Translations under genes and position numbers: made by a program
Shown here: positions 27,079 to 35,755 of the stretch, one piece after another
How positions within the stretch are numbered: the first letter of the stretch is position 1
Layout of the letters: every line of letters starts with the position of its first letter
Origin: JAEVLT01 sp050496765
GTDB lineage: Bacteria > Bacillota > Bacilli > Bacillales > Cytobacillaceae
NCBI RefSeq assembly: GCF_050496765.1
Contig: NZ_JBNWEO010000015.1
Coordinates: 372,001-436,000, forward strand
Reading direction: 5' to 3'
DNA: 64,000 bases
Notes under the pieces: model-generated
Seen by the model: the letters and a program-made list of their open reading frames with translations, nothing else
Told to the model about the DNA's origin: nothing
The model's database searches: none

Positions 27079-28434
27079 ATGAGCGAATTTTTAACCAAAG
27101 TAAGTGATATAATCTGGGGGCCGCCGCTTTTGATTCTTTTAGTTGGTACAGGCATTTTTTTATCTATTCGAATTTCCTTCCTTCAGTTCGGCAGACTTCC
27201 ATATGCTCTAAAGCTTGCATTCTCAAAACACCAGGATCATTCTTCAGAAGGAGATATTTCCCATTTTCAATCGCTAATGACCGCTCTTGCCGCGACAATC
27301 GGAACCGGGAACATAGCTGGGGTAGCTACCGCTGTTGTTCTTGGCGGACCTGGAGCAGTGTTGTGGATGTGGGTTACAGCACTTGTGGGGATGGCCACAA
27401 AGTATTCTGAAGCCATACTTGCTGTGAAATACCGAACAGTTGGAAAACGGGGCGAAATGGCTGGCGGGCCGATGTATTATATTGAAAAAGGCCTTGGCTG
27501 GAAATGGCTGGCGGTAATGTTTGCTTTTTTTGGTGCGGTGGCCGCTTTTGGAATTGGCAGCACGGTTCAGTCAAACTCCGTTGCCGCGGCTATTCAATCC
27601 AGTTTCGGAATTAATCCATGGGTGACTGGAATTGTACTGACAATCGCAACAGGTCTTGTCTTGCTTGGTGGGATCAAAAGTATCGGAAGGGTTACTTCTT
27701 ACATGGTTCCATTTATGGCTGTTTTTTATATTTTGGGAGGTTTGATTATAATTTTCGCGAATATTGAAAAACTTCCCGCTGCCCTTAACCTCATTTTTTC
27801 AGACGCGTTTACAGGAAAGGCTGCTGCTGGGGGGGCGGTAGGCGCGGTCATTCGCTATGGCGTGGCACGGGGAGTTTTTTCTAATGAAGCAGGTATGGGA
27901 TCGGCACCGATCGCGGCTGCTGCGGCAAAAACTGACCATCCCGGCCGCCAGGCACTGATTTCCATGACCGGAACCTTCCTTGATACGATCGTTGTTTGCT
28001 CCATAACCGGGATTACCTTGGTCATGGGTGAGTTGTACACAAAAAGTGATTTAACCGGGGCTGCATTAACGACGCAAACGTTTGATCAAATGCTGCCGGG
28101 TGTTGGAGGCTGGATTGTTTCAATCGGTATTATTCTTTTTGCTTACTCAACTGTGCTGGGCTGGGCATACTATGGAGAGAAATGTGTTGAATACTTGTTT
28201 GGAATGGGTTCAATAAAAGTGTATAGGATTTTTTATACGCTTTCTGTTGTTGTCGGAGCTGGTATGAGCCTTGGGTTAGTTTGGACGATTGCTGATATTT
28301 TTAATGGTTTAATGGCCGTGCCGAACTTGATCGGTCTTCTCGGTTTATCCGGAGTGATCGTTGCTGAAACAAGAGAATTTAACAAGATATTGAAAAAAGA
28401 AAAGCTTGAAAAGAAAAAGGAAATCGCAAGCTAG
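27079..28434 (+). CDS. Alanine/glycine:cation symporter (AGCS family)
   Basis: A 451-residue sodium:amino acid symporter of the AGCS family (AlsT/DagA type) with 11 predicted helices. Family motifs are GTGNIAGVATAVVLGGPGAVLWMW, EMAGGPMYYIEKGLGWKW and GVARGVFSNEAGMGSAPIAAAAA. It should import alanine or glycine; other substrates such as glutamine cannot be excluded. GGGGAGAGG precedes the ATG. It is monocistronic with a strong terminator. Confidence 0.9.
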   Translation: MSEFLTKVSDIIWGPPLLILLVGTGIFLSIRISFLQFGRLPYALKLAFSKHQDHSSEGDISHFQSLMTALAATIGTGNIAGVATAVVLGGPGAVLWMWVTALVGMATKYSEAILAVKYRTVGKRGEMAGGPMYYIEKGLGWKWLAVMFAFFGAVAAFGIGSTVQSNSVAAAIQSSFGINPWVTGIVLTIATGLVLLGGIKSIGRVTSYMVPFMAVFYILGGLIIIFANIEKLPAALNLIFSDAFTGKAAAGGAVGAVIRYGVARGVFSNEAGMGSAPIAAAAAKTDHPGRQALISMTGTFLDTIVVCSITGITLVMGELYTKSDLTGAALTTQTFDQMLPGVGGWIVSIGIILFAYSTVLGWAYYGEKCVEYLFGMGSIKVYRIFYTLSVVVGAGMSLGLVWTIADIFNGLMAVPNLIGLLGLSGVIVAETREFNKILKKEKLEKKKEIAS

Positions 28435-28447
28435 GGTAAATGGATAG

Positions 28448-28487
28448 GGTGCCCCAAAAATTATATATTTTTGGGCACCTTTTTTTA
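28448..28487 (+). terminator. Strong terminator after the AGCS symporter gene
   Basis: GGTGCCC...GGGCACC with an A/T-rich extended stem, followed by TTTTTTT. The left arm of the inverted repeat begins in this T-run. Confidence 0.9.
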
Positions 28488-28650
28488 TAATATCAGAATT
28501 TATATGTTGCCCCTTTTTAACGATTGCCTGAAGAGTAAGACATGTATTCCAATATTCTGAAACGAATCTTTTTGACCAAAATCATGAATCTGTGACATGA
28601 AAAGTAACATGCAAGGAATTTATTCCATTAGTAGGGTGTTTCATGGTTGA

Positions 28651-28846
28651 CTGTTTGATTTCCGCTCCAGGCGGCTTCGCTTTCCGCGGGCGTGCCGGGG
28701 AGCCTCCTCAGCGCTTTTGGCGCCTGCGGGGTCTCCCCTGCCCCGTACTCCCGCTGGACATTGAATAAGCTTCTTGAATCATCAACGCACGAAGGAAATG
28801 CGATAGCATTTTCGAGGAGTCTTCGCCGCCTTCCGCTCCAATCCAA
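28651..28846 (-). repeat. GC-rich palindromic repeat element, copy A
   Basis: Ends carry GATTTCCGCTCC and TTCCGCTCCAATC. The inside reads GCGGGGTCTCCCC and similar. This family is common in Bacillaceae intergenic DNA. A nested module lies at 28756-28818. An 80-codon frame across it is not a gene; the same peptide is read from copy D. Confidence 0.85.
28756..28818 (+). repeat. Nested 63-bp module in element A
   Basis: GGACATTGAATAAGC...CATTTTCGAGGA with an internal GAAATGC/GCATTTTC hairpin. The same module is at 29528-29591 and, reversed, at 32969-33031. It interrupts the element at what would be CTCCCGCAGGAGTC. Confidence 0.75.
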
Positions 28847-29465
28847 AATGTGAGCGGAATCGACCATAAGTAAAATGATAGCGTTTCTTTGTCAAATTTC
28901 TACGATAATAAATTTTTTGGTTTGCCAAATAGGCATGTATCAGGTCTTTTCAGGCTATTCACATGCATGGTTTAGGTTAAAAATGTGAGATATACTTGCG
29001 TGAATGTCTTAAATGAGGTCTATGTTTTTCAACTTCAACGATTTCAATCTTGCATGCTTCACCATTTTGTAAAACGGTCTTACTTCTTCTGTGAAACACT
29101 TTTTTTCAACGGAACCTCCTCAGCCATTAACAGTACTTGACCAACATAAGATATGTAAAAATAGGGGCAAATCCTTCGCAACCTTTGTAAGTACGGTTGA
29201 CGCCTTCCTTCTTGGTATTACAGTTATCAAGTGACGAGAATCGAAAGAGAAATTGGAGCCAAGGAATAAAGGCTCAGACTGGTAAGAACCCGATGGCCTG
29301 GTCAAAGTGCTTATGTTACTGAGAGCACAAGGGATGATTGCTTATTTCATCATTGCCAAAAGCAATTCGAATAAGGAAAAAAGTGTTCCGCAAAGGAGTA
29401 CAAACGAGCTGATGTTCTCTAGCAAATGATCGCTTCGAATCCAGGGTTCATTCGTTTATGGCACT

Positions 29466-29658
29466 CTGTTGATTGGAGCGGAAGGCGCCGACTCCTGGGG
29501 GATTAGCGTTACAGGCGAGACCCCGCAGGACATTGAATAAGCTTCCTAGAAATAACATCGCACGAAGGAAATGCGGATGCATTTTCGAGGAGCGTTAGCG
29601 ACGAGGAGGCTCGGCGAACGCCCCCCGGAAAGCGAGTGCCTGGAGCGGAAATCAACAG
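29466..29658 (+). repeat. GC-rich palindromic repeat element, copy B
   Basis: Bounded by CTGTTGATT and AATCAACAG. Just inside each end lies GGAGCGGA in the same orientation, then AGGC/GCCT. It carries the nested module at 29528-29591, which copy C in the right arm lacks. Confidence 0.85.
29528..29591 (+). repeat. Nested 64-bp module in element B
   Basis: Same module as in copy A, here inserted after ACCCCGCAGGA, a different position in the element. Ends GGACATTG and CGAGGA are shared. Confidence 0.75.
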
Positions 29659-29742
29659 ACCCCGTTTATCCGCCAAACTAAAAAGGACCGGGCGGTTTGT
29701 GCCTGGTTTTTCTTAACCATTAGGACTAAAGAAGGAATTCTA

Positions 29743-30309
29743 TTATTTTTTGTTTAATGTAATCGAGTATACAGCGGCAAAAAGCGCACCTATAAATCCC
29801 GCAGTTAAGTCTGTCATCGTATCTGTATTTCCGCCTCTTTGCATAGTATGGGTGTAGGTATGGTCTCCAATGAATTCGTAAATTTCCCATATGACGCTTG
29901 AAAGAACCGATAGGGAAAGGACAAACAGAAAAATGAACCATTTTGAAATTCTGCTTTTGGCAGATTCAGGCACTAAAAGCCCATATAAAGAAATTGCGGC
30001 CAATCCGACCAACATGCCTTTATAAAAATGCAGGGAAGTATCCCACCATTTAACATTTATATAAAAATTGGCAATCGACCCTAAAAAGACAGTGCAAAAA
30101 ATAAAAATAAAATATCCGATAATCAGAAGCGTTGGGAACAGATTTTTAATTTTTGGAAGGAGTAATAGTAATGGAAGGGCACTTATCAATATACCGCCGC
30201 TTGCGACTTGCCAGCGGGAAGAGTCCCCTTTTAAAACATAATAAATGGTTAAAATCGCCATAAAAGCAATAAAACAACTGCTAAGTATGATTATTAACTT
30301 ACTCTTCAT
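29743..30309 (-). CDS. YjdF/DUF2238-like membrane protein
   Basis: A 188-residue protein with six predicted transmembrane helices. Conserved polar motifs match the DUF2238/YjdF type: WWDTSLHFYKGM, WEIYEF and DTMTDLTAGFIGA. Function is unknown. It lies inside the inverted-repeat island, is transcribed toward the left arm and is divergent from the ilvA T-box. A hairpin at the inner edge of the arm may end its transcript. A stretch with GGAG precedes the ATG. Confidence 0.8.
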   Translation of the reverse strand: MKSKLIIILSSCFIAFMAILTIYYVLKGDSSRWQVASGGILISALPLLLLLPKIKNLFPTLLIIGYFIFIFCTVFLGSIANFYINVKWWDTSLHFYKGMLVGLAAISLYGLLVPESAKSRISKWFIFLFVLSLSVLSSVIWEIYEFIGDHTYTHTMQRGGNTDTMTDLTAGFIGALFAAVYSITLNKK

Positions 30310-30411
30310 TTCATCACTCCAAAATTGCTGTCTTTATAATTATGTCCATTTTGCTTTCAATAATAAAGAAGACATAAATTTTTTTAAAACTAAAAATATA
30401 CTAAAAATTAA

Positions 30412-30440
30412 TTGACTCGATTCCTTTCCGGTGGTACCCT
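30412..30440 (+). promoter_or_regulatory. Promoter of the ilvA T-box transcript
   Basis: TTGACT at 30412-30417 and TACCCT at 30435-30440 with a 17-nt spacer, just upstream of the T-box leader. The -10 is weak. Confidence 0.5.
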
Positions 30441-30446
30441 TATGTT

Positions 30447-30735
30447 TATAAATGAACAAACAAACAATCAATCAATGAAGAGAACAGTAGGGAGGTTTTT
30501 GTTCTACAGAGAGTCGGCGGGTGCTGAAAGCCGATGAACAAAACTTATCTGAAGATCATCTCTGAGATGCAGGGCCGAAATCAGTAGGCTTTGCCGGAAC
30601 GTCCCCGTTATCATGGAACACGTATAGAAAACTGTACGGAGATCGAGAGCCGCAGCTGAATTTTGGTTGCGGAAGTAGGGTGGTATCGCGAGTTTACTCG
30701 TCCCTATCCATGGGGCGGGTTTTTTATTTTTGATA
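30447..30735 (+). ncRNA. T-box leader controlling ilvA
   Basis: The leader has the T-box antiterminator sequence AGGGTGGTATCGCG at 30677-30690, followed by the terminator stem CTCGTCCC/GGGGCGGG (with G-U pairs) and a T-run at 30698-30735. Stem I lies in about 30500-30600. The UGGU bulge would pair with the ACCA end of a tRNA with discriminator A, as tRNA-Ile has. A candidate AUC isoleucine specifier lies in AGATCATC near 30557-30564; this is inferred, not proven. GGTATC replaces the usual GGTACC. Confidence 0.9.
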
Positions 30736-30781
30736 TAGATTTTTCAACATCCATGAGAAAAGAAATTGGGAGGAAACGAAC

Positions 30782-32053
30782 ATGAAACAGTCAGTTGATC
30801 AAAAAGAAACGTTTTTAAGTGTGGAAGATATTATCATTGCAAGCCATACGATCAAGGACGTCATTTCTCCTACACCGCTACAGTACAATCCGCTATTGTC
30901 TGAACGGTATGATTGCCGCGTTTATTTAAAACGCGAGGATTTACAAAGCGTTCGCTCGTTTAAAATTCGCGGTGCTTATAATCGCATAAAAAAACTAACT
31001 GAAGAGGAGTTACAAAACGGAATTATTTGTGCAAGTGCCGGGAATCATGCACAGGGGGTTGCCTATTCTTGCCATCTCTTAAATATCCATGGGAAAATTT
31101 ACATGCCTATTACAACGCCTAAACAAAAAGTGAAACAAGTTGAATTTTGGGGCAGGGAGCATATCGAGATTGTTTTAACTGGCGATACATTTGATGATGC
31201 TTATGATGAAGCCATTGCCTGCGGCATTAAAGAGAAAAGAACCTTTATTCATCCGTTTGATGACGCTGATGTCATTGCGGGGCAGGGAACGATTGCGGTT
31301 GAAGTCTTAAATGATTGTGATAAAAAAATTGATTATTTATTTGCAGCTATTGGCGGCGGCGGTCTTCTTTCAGGTGTCGGCACGTATATGAAAAGCTTTT
31401 CGGCAGATACGAAGCTTATTGGCGTCGAGCCAGAAGGAGCACCTGGAATGAAAAACTCAATTGAAAAAGGCGAGGTCGTTACCTTAACGGATATCGATCC
31501 CTTTGTCGATGGTGCGGCTGTTAAAACGGTCGGTACCAACACTTATAACATTTGCAAAGATCTTGTCGATGATATTGTTGTTGTTCCGGAAGGGAAAGTA
31601 TGTACAACCCTTCTGTCCTTATACAATGAAAATGCCATTGTTGTCGAGCCAACTGGTGCGCTTTCAGTCGCAGCATTGGATGCCTATGCAGACCAAATTA
31701 AGGGGAAAACGGTTGTCTGTATTGTAACTGGCGGGAACAATGATATCGGGCGAATGCAGGAAATTAAAGAGCGCTCAATGATCTATGAAGGCCTGCAGCA
31801 TTATTTCATTATCCAGTTTCCTCAGAGACCTGGGGCTTTACGCGAGTTTCTTGATGATGTGCTTGGGCCAAATGATGATATCAGCCGGTTTGAATATACA
31901 AAAAAGAATAACAAAGAAAGTGGCCCTGCATTGGTTGGAATTGAATTAAAAGACAGGGAAGATTATTTTCCATTGATTGAAAGAATAAAGAAAAAAGGAT
32001 TTTTCTACAAAGAGGTAAATAAAGACAGTACCCTTTTCCAAATGCTGATTTGA
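30782..32053 (+). CDS. ilvA: Threonine deaminase (threonine dehydratase, biosynthetic)
   Basis: IlvA converts threonine to 2-oxobutanoate, the first step of isoleucine synthesis, using PLP. The 423-residue protein has the PLP lysine K61 in SVRSFKIRGAYNRI, the ASAGNHAQGVAYSC motif, a glycine loop GGGGLLSG near 190 and a C-terminal ACT-like regulatory domain (about 330-423, starting HYFIIQFPQRPGALREFL). This single-ACT length fits the Bacillus enzyme. GGGAGG precedes the ATG. The T-box leader implies induction when isoleucyl-tRNA is uncharged. No other ilv genes are near. Confidence 0.94.
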   Translation: MKQSVDQKETFLSVEDIIIASHTIKDVISPTPLQYNPLLSERYDCRVYLKREDLQSVRSFKIRGAYNRIKKLTEEELQNGIICASAGNHAQGVAYSCHLLNIHGKIYMPITTPKQKVKQVEFWGREHIEIVLTGDTFDDAYDEAIACGIKEKRTFIHPFDDADVIAGQGTIAVEVLNDCDKKIDYLFAAIGGGGLLSGVGTYMKSFSADTKLIGVEPEGAPGMKNSIEKGEVVTLTDIDPFVDGAAVKTVGTNTYNICKDLVDDIVVVPEGKVCTTLLSLYNENAIVVEPTGALSVAALDAYADQIKGKTVVCIVTGGNNDIGRMQEIKERSMIYEGLQHYFIIQFPQRPGALREFLDDVLGPNDDISRFEYTKKNNKESGPALVGIELKDREDYFPLIERIKKKGFFYKEVNKDSTLFQMLI

Positions 32054-32142
32054 AGACTGAACAAAATGCGTGCTCTATCTCTAACTGTTTCACCCGATTT
32101 AAATCAACTTTTGTTTAGCATTCTAAAACAAATCAAGAAAAA

Positions 32143-32172
32143 CCGGGCAAAAACCGCCCAATCTTTTTTAGT
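32143..32172 (+). terminator. Probable ilvA terminator at the inner edge of the right arm
   Basis: GGGC and GCCC around an A-rich loop, followed by AATCTTTTTT. The mirror sequence in the left arm would serve the membrane-protein gene. Confidence 0.55.
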
Positions 32173-32190
32173 TTGGTGGATAAACGGGGT

Positions 32191-32323
32191 CTGTTGATTT
32201 CCGCTCCAGGCACTCGCTTTCCGGGGGGGCAGAACGCCTGAGCCTCCTCGGCGTAAACGCCTGCGGGGTCTCGCCTGTAACGCTAATCCCCCAGGAGTCG
32301 GCGCCTTCCGCTCCAATCAACAG
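32191..32323 (-). repeat. GC-rich palindromic repeat element, copy C (no nested module)
   Basis: Bounded by CTGTTGATT and AATCAACAG. At 133 bp it is the shortest copy and shows the uninterrupted element, with GCGGGGTCTCGCC intact. Confidence 0.85.
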
Positions 32324-32558
32324 GGTGCCATAAACGAATGAATACTAGGATTCGAAGCGACCTTTTGCTAGAGAACATCAGATAGTTTGTACTCCTTTGC
32401 GGAACACTTTTTTTCTTATTCGCATTGCTTTGGCAATGATGAAATACGCAATTATCCCTTGTACTCTTACAAACATAAGCACTTTGATCTGGCCATCAGG
32501 TCTTTACCAGGTTGGTTCTTAATTTCTTAGCTCTAGATTCTCTTTCGAAGCTCGTCAT

Positions 32559-32810
32559 TTGATAACTGTAATACCAAATAGAAAGGCGTCAGCCGTACTT
32601 ACAAAGGTTGCGACGGATATGCCCCTATTTTGCATATCTTTTGTTGGTCAAGAAACGCTAAAGGCTGAGGAAGCTCCGTTAAAAAAATGTTTCACAGAAG
32701 AAGTAAGACCGTTATACAAAATGGTAAAAAATGCCAGATTTAAATCGTTGAAGTGTGGAAAACATAGACCTCATTTAAGACATTCACGCAAGTATATCTC
32801 ACATTTTTAA
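32559..32810 (+). pseudogene. Remnant coding sequence inside the right arm
   Basis: A frame read as ITVIPNRKASAVLTKVATDMPLF is also present, reversed and shifted, in the left arm (about 29120-29305, minus strand). The VIPNRKASTV wording resembles a strip of ISL3-type transposases, but this is weak. Frameshifts separate it from flanking coding-like sequence. It may be the relic of the transposase that once moved the arms. Confidence 0.25.
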
Positions 32811-32938
32811 CCTAAACCATGCAAGTGAATAGCCTGAAAAGACCTGATACATGCCTATTTGACAATCCAAAAAATTTATTATCGTAGAAATTTGACAAAG
32901 AATCGCTATCATTTTACTTATGGTTGATTCTGCTCACT

Positions 32939-33136
32939 TTTTGGAATGGAGCGGAAGGCGGCGAAGACTCCTCGAAAATGCTATCGCATTTCCTTCGTGC
33001 GTTGATGATTCAAGAAGCTTATTCAATGTCCAGCGGGAGTACGGGGCAGGGGAGACCCCGCAGGCGCCAAAAGCGCTGAGGAGGCTCCCCGGCACGCCCG
33101 CGGAAAGCGAAGCCGCCTGGAGCGGAAATCAAACAG
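32939..33136 (+). repeat. GC-rich palindromic repeat element, copy D
   Basis: Near-identical reverse complement of copy A, including a nested module at 32969-33031. The 105-codon frame across it gives the same peptide start as copy A and is not a gene. Confidence 0.85.
32969..33031 (-). repeat. Nested 63-bp module in element D
   Basis: Reverse complement of the module in copy A, at the equivalent position in the element. Confidence 0.75.
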
Positions 33137-33312
33137 TCAACCACGAAACACCCTACTTATGGAATAAATTCCTTGCATGTATACTTTTCACGTCACGGAT
33201 TCATGATTTTGGTCAAAAAAGATTCGTTTCAGAATAGTAGACTCAATGCCTTACTCTTTCGGCAATCGTAAAAAAGGGTCAACATATAAATTCTGGTAAT
33301 ATTATAAAAAAA

Positions 33313-34413
33313 TCATTTCCACACGTCTTCTGCAATTTCAACGACATGGCGAAGTTTTGCCCATTGCTGTTCCTCTGTCAATAAATTGCCTTCTTCGGTT
33401 GACGCAAATCCGCATTGAGGGCTTAATCCCAACTGTTCAAGCGGAACATAGCGTGATGCTTCATTTATTCGCTGCTTAACCGCTTCTGGATCTTCCAATT
33501 CCCCAAATTTGGATGTGATTAAACCGAGAACAATTTGCAAATCGGGGCGTTTCACAAAACGAAGCGGCTCAAATCCTCCAGCCCGTTCGCTATCGTATTC
33601 CAAGAAAAAGCTGTCGATGTTCAGTCCTTCGAATAGAGTTTCTGCCACTGGTTCGTAACCCCCTGAGGAGATCCATGTCGATCGGAAATTACCCCGGCAA
33701 ATATGCATAGTGATTCTCATATCATCTGGACGACCACTTATCGCTTCATTGATTGTACGGGCATATAAACGCTGCAACTCTTCCGGATTTAGGCCGCGTG
33801 CCAGCAGCAATTCCTTTTGCTCAGCAGAACAAAGGTAAGCCCAGGAAGTATCATCAAGCTGAAGATAACGGCAGCCAGCATCATAGAAAGCAGCGATCGC
33901 TTTTTTATACGTAATCGCTAAGTCGTGGAAAAATTCATCCTGATCAGGGTAAACATTTTTGTCAATTTGGCCGCGGAAATGCAGCATGCTTGGACTTGGA
34001 ATAGTCATTTTTGCGGTATGGGAACCGGCAATACTTTGAAGAAACTTAAAATCTTCAAGCATTGGATGGTCTACAAAATCCAATTTACTGGTTACTTTTA
34101 TGGCATGAGACTTGGTTTGCTTTTGATGAAACTGTATGCCTGTTTCCGTATCATAGCCTTCGACACCTGTTAAATTTTCGAGAAAATCAAAATGCCACCA
34201 TGCTCGGCGAAATTCTCCATCTGTTACAGCCTGCAAACCGACCTCCTTTTGCTTTTCAACAATGCGGGAAATTTCTTCATTTTCAATTTGACGCAATTGT
34301 TCATTCGTAATTTCACCAGCGGCTTTTTGTAAGCGTGCTTGTTTAATGGCTTCTGACCGAAGTAAGCTTCCAACTTGATCCGCATGGAAGAAAAATTTGT
34401 TAGTTTGATTCAA
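33313..34413 (-). CDS. MetE-like cobalamin-independent methyltransferase (YxjG/YxjH type)
   Basis: A 366-residue single-domain relative of the MetE catalytic barrel. It has the zinc motif in MHICRGNFRS (HxC) and the late cysteine in GLSPQCGFAST, plus LQLDDTSWAYL. Bacillus YxjG and YxjH have this form and are thought to methylate homocysteine or a related thiol; the methyl donor is uncertain. Unlike those genes, the 180 bases upstream show no S-box riboswitch. Its stop codon touches the outer end of the inverted-repeat arm. Confidence 0.85.
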   Translation of the reverse strand: MNQTNKFFFHADQVGSLLRSEAIKQARLQKAAGEITNEQLRQIENEEISRIVEKQKEVGLQAVTDGEFRRAWWHFDFLENLTGVEGYDTETGIQFHQKQTKSHAIKVTSKLDFVDHPMLEDFKFLQSIAGSHTAKMTIPSPSMLHFRGQIDKNVYPDQDEFFHDLAITYKKAIAAFYDAGCRYLQLDDTSWAYLCSAEQKELLLARGLNPEELQRLYARTINEAISGRPDDMRITMHICRGNFRSTWISSGGYEPVAETLFEGLNIDSFFLEYDSERAGGFEPLRFVKRPDLQIVLGLITSKFGELEDPEAVKQRINEASRYVPLEQLGLSPQCGFASTEEGNLLTEEQQWAKLRHVVEIAEDVWK

Positions 34414-34493
34414 TTTTCACCCTTCTTTCTATCTCCTTATTTTAAAATAATAACAAAAATTTTTGAAAAATAAAACGAAATCTATTAAAGAGG

Positions 34494-34559
34494 ATGACAT
34501 TTATCACCTATCGAGCATGACACCTGCTACTTATGCCAAGATCATAAATGCTTTATAAT
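34494..34559 (+). promoter_or_regulatory. des promoter with possible DesR sites
   Basis: TATAAT at 34554-34559 has no good -35 (TTATGC at 34531), as expected for an activator-dependent promoter. Two ATGACA copies at 34494 and 34517, 23 bases apart, lie upstream where DesR would bind. Confidence 0.45.
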
Positions 34560-34598
34560 TCAAGTTAATCATATCTAGGAAGGGGAAATAGACCCACC

Positions 34599-35630
34599 AT
34601 GTCTATCCAAAAAATGAAAGAGTTAAAAAAGCAAATTGCCCCTTATGAAAAATCCACAACAAAAGCCAGCATTTGGCAGCTTATCAATACATTTGTGCCA
34701 TTTTTCTTGTTATGGTTTCTCGCATATAAAAGTTTAGCTGTTTCTTATGTACTCACACTCCTTCTTACGGTTATTGCAGCGGGATTTTTGGTGCGAATTT
34801 TTATCATTTTCCACGATTGCTGCCACCATTCTTTTTTTAAAAATCGTTCGCTCAACCGCGTCCTTGGAACGTTAACAGGGGTATTAACCTTGTTCCCATA
34901 TGATCAATGGGCACATGACCACTCTGTCCACCACGCAACAAGCAGCAACTTGGACAAGCGTGGAACAGGAGATTTATGGATTTTGACTGTTGAAGAGTAT
35001 ACAACTTCTCCCCTTATTAAAAAAATCGGGTATCGTATGTACCGTAACCCATTTGTGATGTTTGGGTTAGGACCAATTTATCAGTTTTTGATCAAAAATC
35101 GTTTCAATCGCAAAGGTGCACGGAAAGAAGAGCGAATGAATACGTACGTAACGAATGGTTTAATCGTTATTTTGTTTGGATCTTTAAGCTGGTTGATTGG
35201 CTGGCAAAATTTCTTGCTTATTCAAGGACCCATTTTCTTCATTTCTGGTGCAGCAGGGATTTGGCTATTTTATGTCCAGCATACATTTGAAGACTCATAT
35301 TTTGAAGAAGATGCCAACTGGGAATATGTAAAAGCCGCTGTAGAAGGCAGCTCTTTTTATAAACTTCCAAAGCTTCTTCAATGGCTGACCGGGAATATCG
35401 GATACCATCATGTTCACCATTTAAGTCCAAGAATTCCAAACTATTTACTTGAAACAGCTCATAACCGAACAGCTGACTTGCAAAACGTGCCGACCGTTAC
35501 TTTGGCAACAAGCTGGAAATCATTACAGTTCCATCTTTGGGACGAGAAAAATAAGAAGTTTGTTGGCTATAAGGATGCGAAACAAAGTGTAAAAAAAAGG
35601 ATCCCAGTCAAAATTGAAACAGAATTGTAA
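34599..35630 (+). CDS. des: Membrane phospholipid desaturase Des
   Basis: A 343-residue membrane diiron desaturase that introduces a double bond into phospholipid acyl chains on cooling. The three histidine boxes are present: HDCCHH at residues 72-77, HDHSVHH at 106-112 and HHVHH near 270. Four transmembrane helices surround them. B. subtilis Des is 352 residues. The downstream desKR pair confirms the assignment and predicts cold-induced expression. Confidence 0.93.
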   Translation: MSIQKMKELKKQIAPYEKSTTKASIWQLINTFVPFFLLWFLAYKSLAVSYVLTLLLTVIAAGFLVRIFIIFHDCCHHSFFKNRSLNRVLGTLTGVLTLFPYDQWAHDHSVHHATSSNLDKRGTGDLWILTVEEYTTSPLIKKIGYRMYRNPFVMFGLGPIYQFLIKNRFNRKGARKEERMNTYVTNGLIVILFGSLSWLIGWQNFLLIQGPIFFISGAAGIWLFYVQHTFEDSYFEEDANWEYVKAAVEGSSFYKLPKLLQWLTGNIGYHHVHHLSPRIPNYLLETAHNRTADLQNVPTVTLATSWKSLQFHLWDEKNKKFVGYKDAKQSVKKRIPVKIETEL

Positions 35631-35637
35631 AAAATTT

Positions 35638-35664
35638 ATCTCCTCTTAAACGGGGAGATTTTTC
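35638..35664 (+). terminator. Terminator after des
   Basis: ATCTCC pairs with GGAGAT (extended by GG) and is followed by TTTTTC. Confidence 0.75.
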
Positions 35665-35755
35665 TAGTTATTTAAAAACTTAGCCAGTCCATGCTTGGCT
35701 GTTTGGAAAAAACAGGTTAAAATAAAATAACAGTATTGTAAATGAGGTTTCATTG

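Larger units (their letters stand above)
28480..29715. repeat. Left arm of a ~1.2 kb inverted repeat flanking the ilvA island
   Basis: From the TTTTTTTATAATAT near 28480 to the GGGCGGTTTGTGCC region near 29715, this arm matches the reverse complement of 32134-33312 at high identity with small insertions and deletions. It contains no intact gene: frames of 60-80 codons are shadows or remnants. It carries two GC-rich repeat elements in opposite orientation (28651-28846 and 29466-29658) around about 600 bp of AT-richer sequence. Confidence 0.9.
32134..33312. repeat. Right arm of the ~1.2 kb inverted repeat flanking the ilvA island
   Basis: The reverse complement of the left arm (28480-29715). 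It starts 80 bases after the ilvA stop and reaches the stop codon of the MetE-like gene. It holds elements C (32191-32323) and D (32939-33136) in opposite orientation with about 600 bp between. No intact gene is present. Confidence 0.9.

Noticed and set aside
28628..28867. Open frame of about 80 codons repeated at 32920-33237
   Set aside because: It is a translation of the GC-rich repeat element; identical peptides arise only because the repeats are copies.
33313..34598. S-box (SAM) riboswitch upstream of the MetE-like gene
   Set aside because: The upstream 180 bases lack the S-box core and any terminator.
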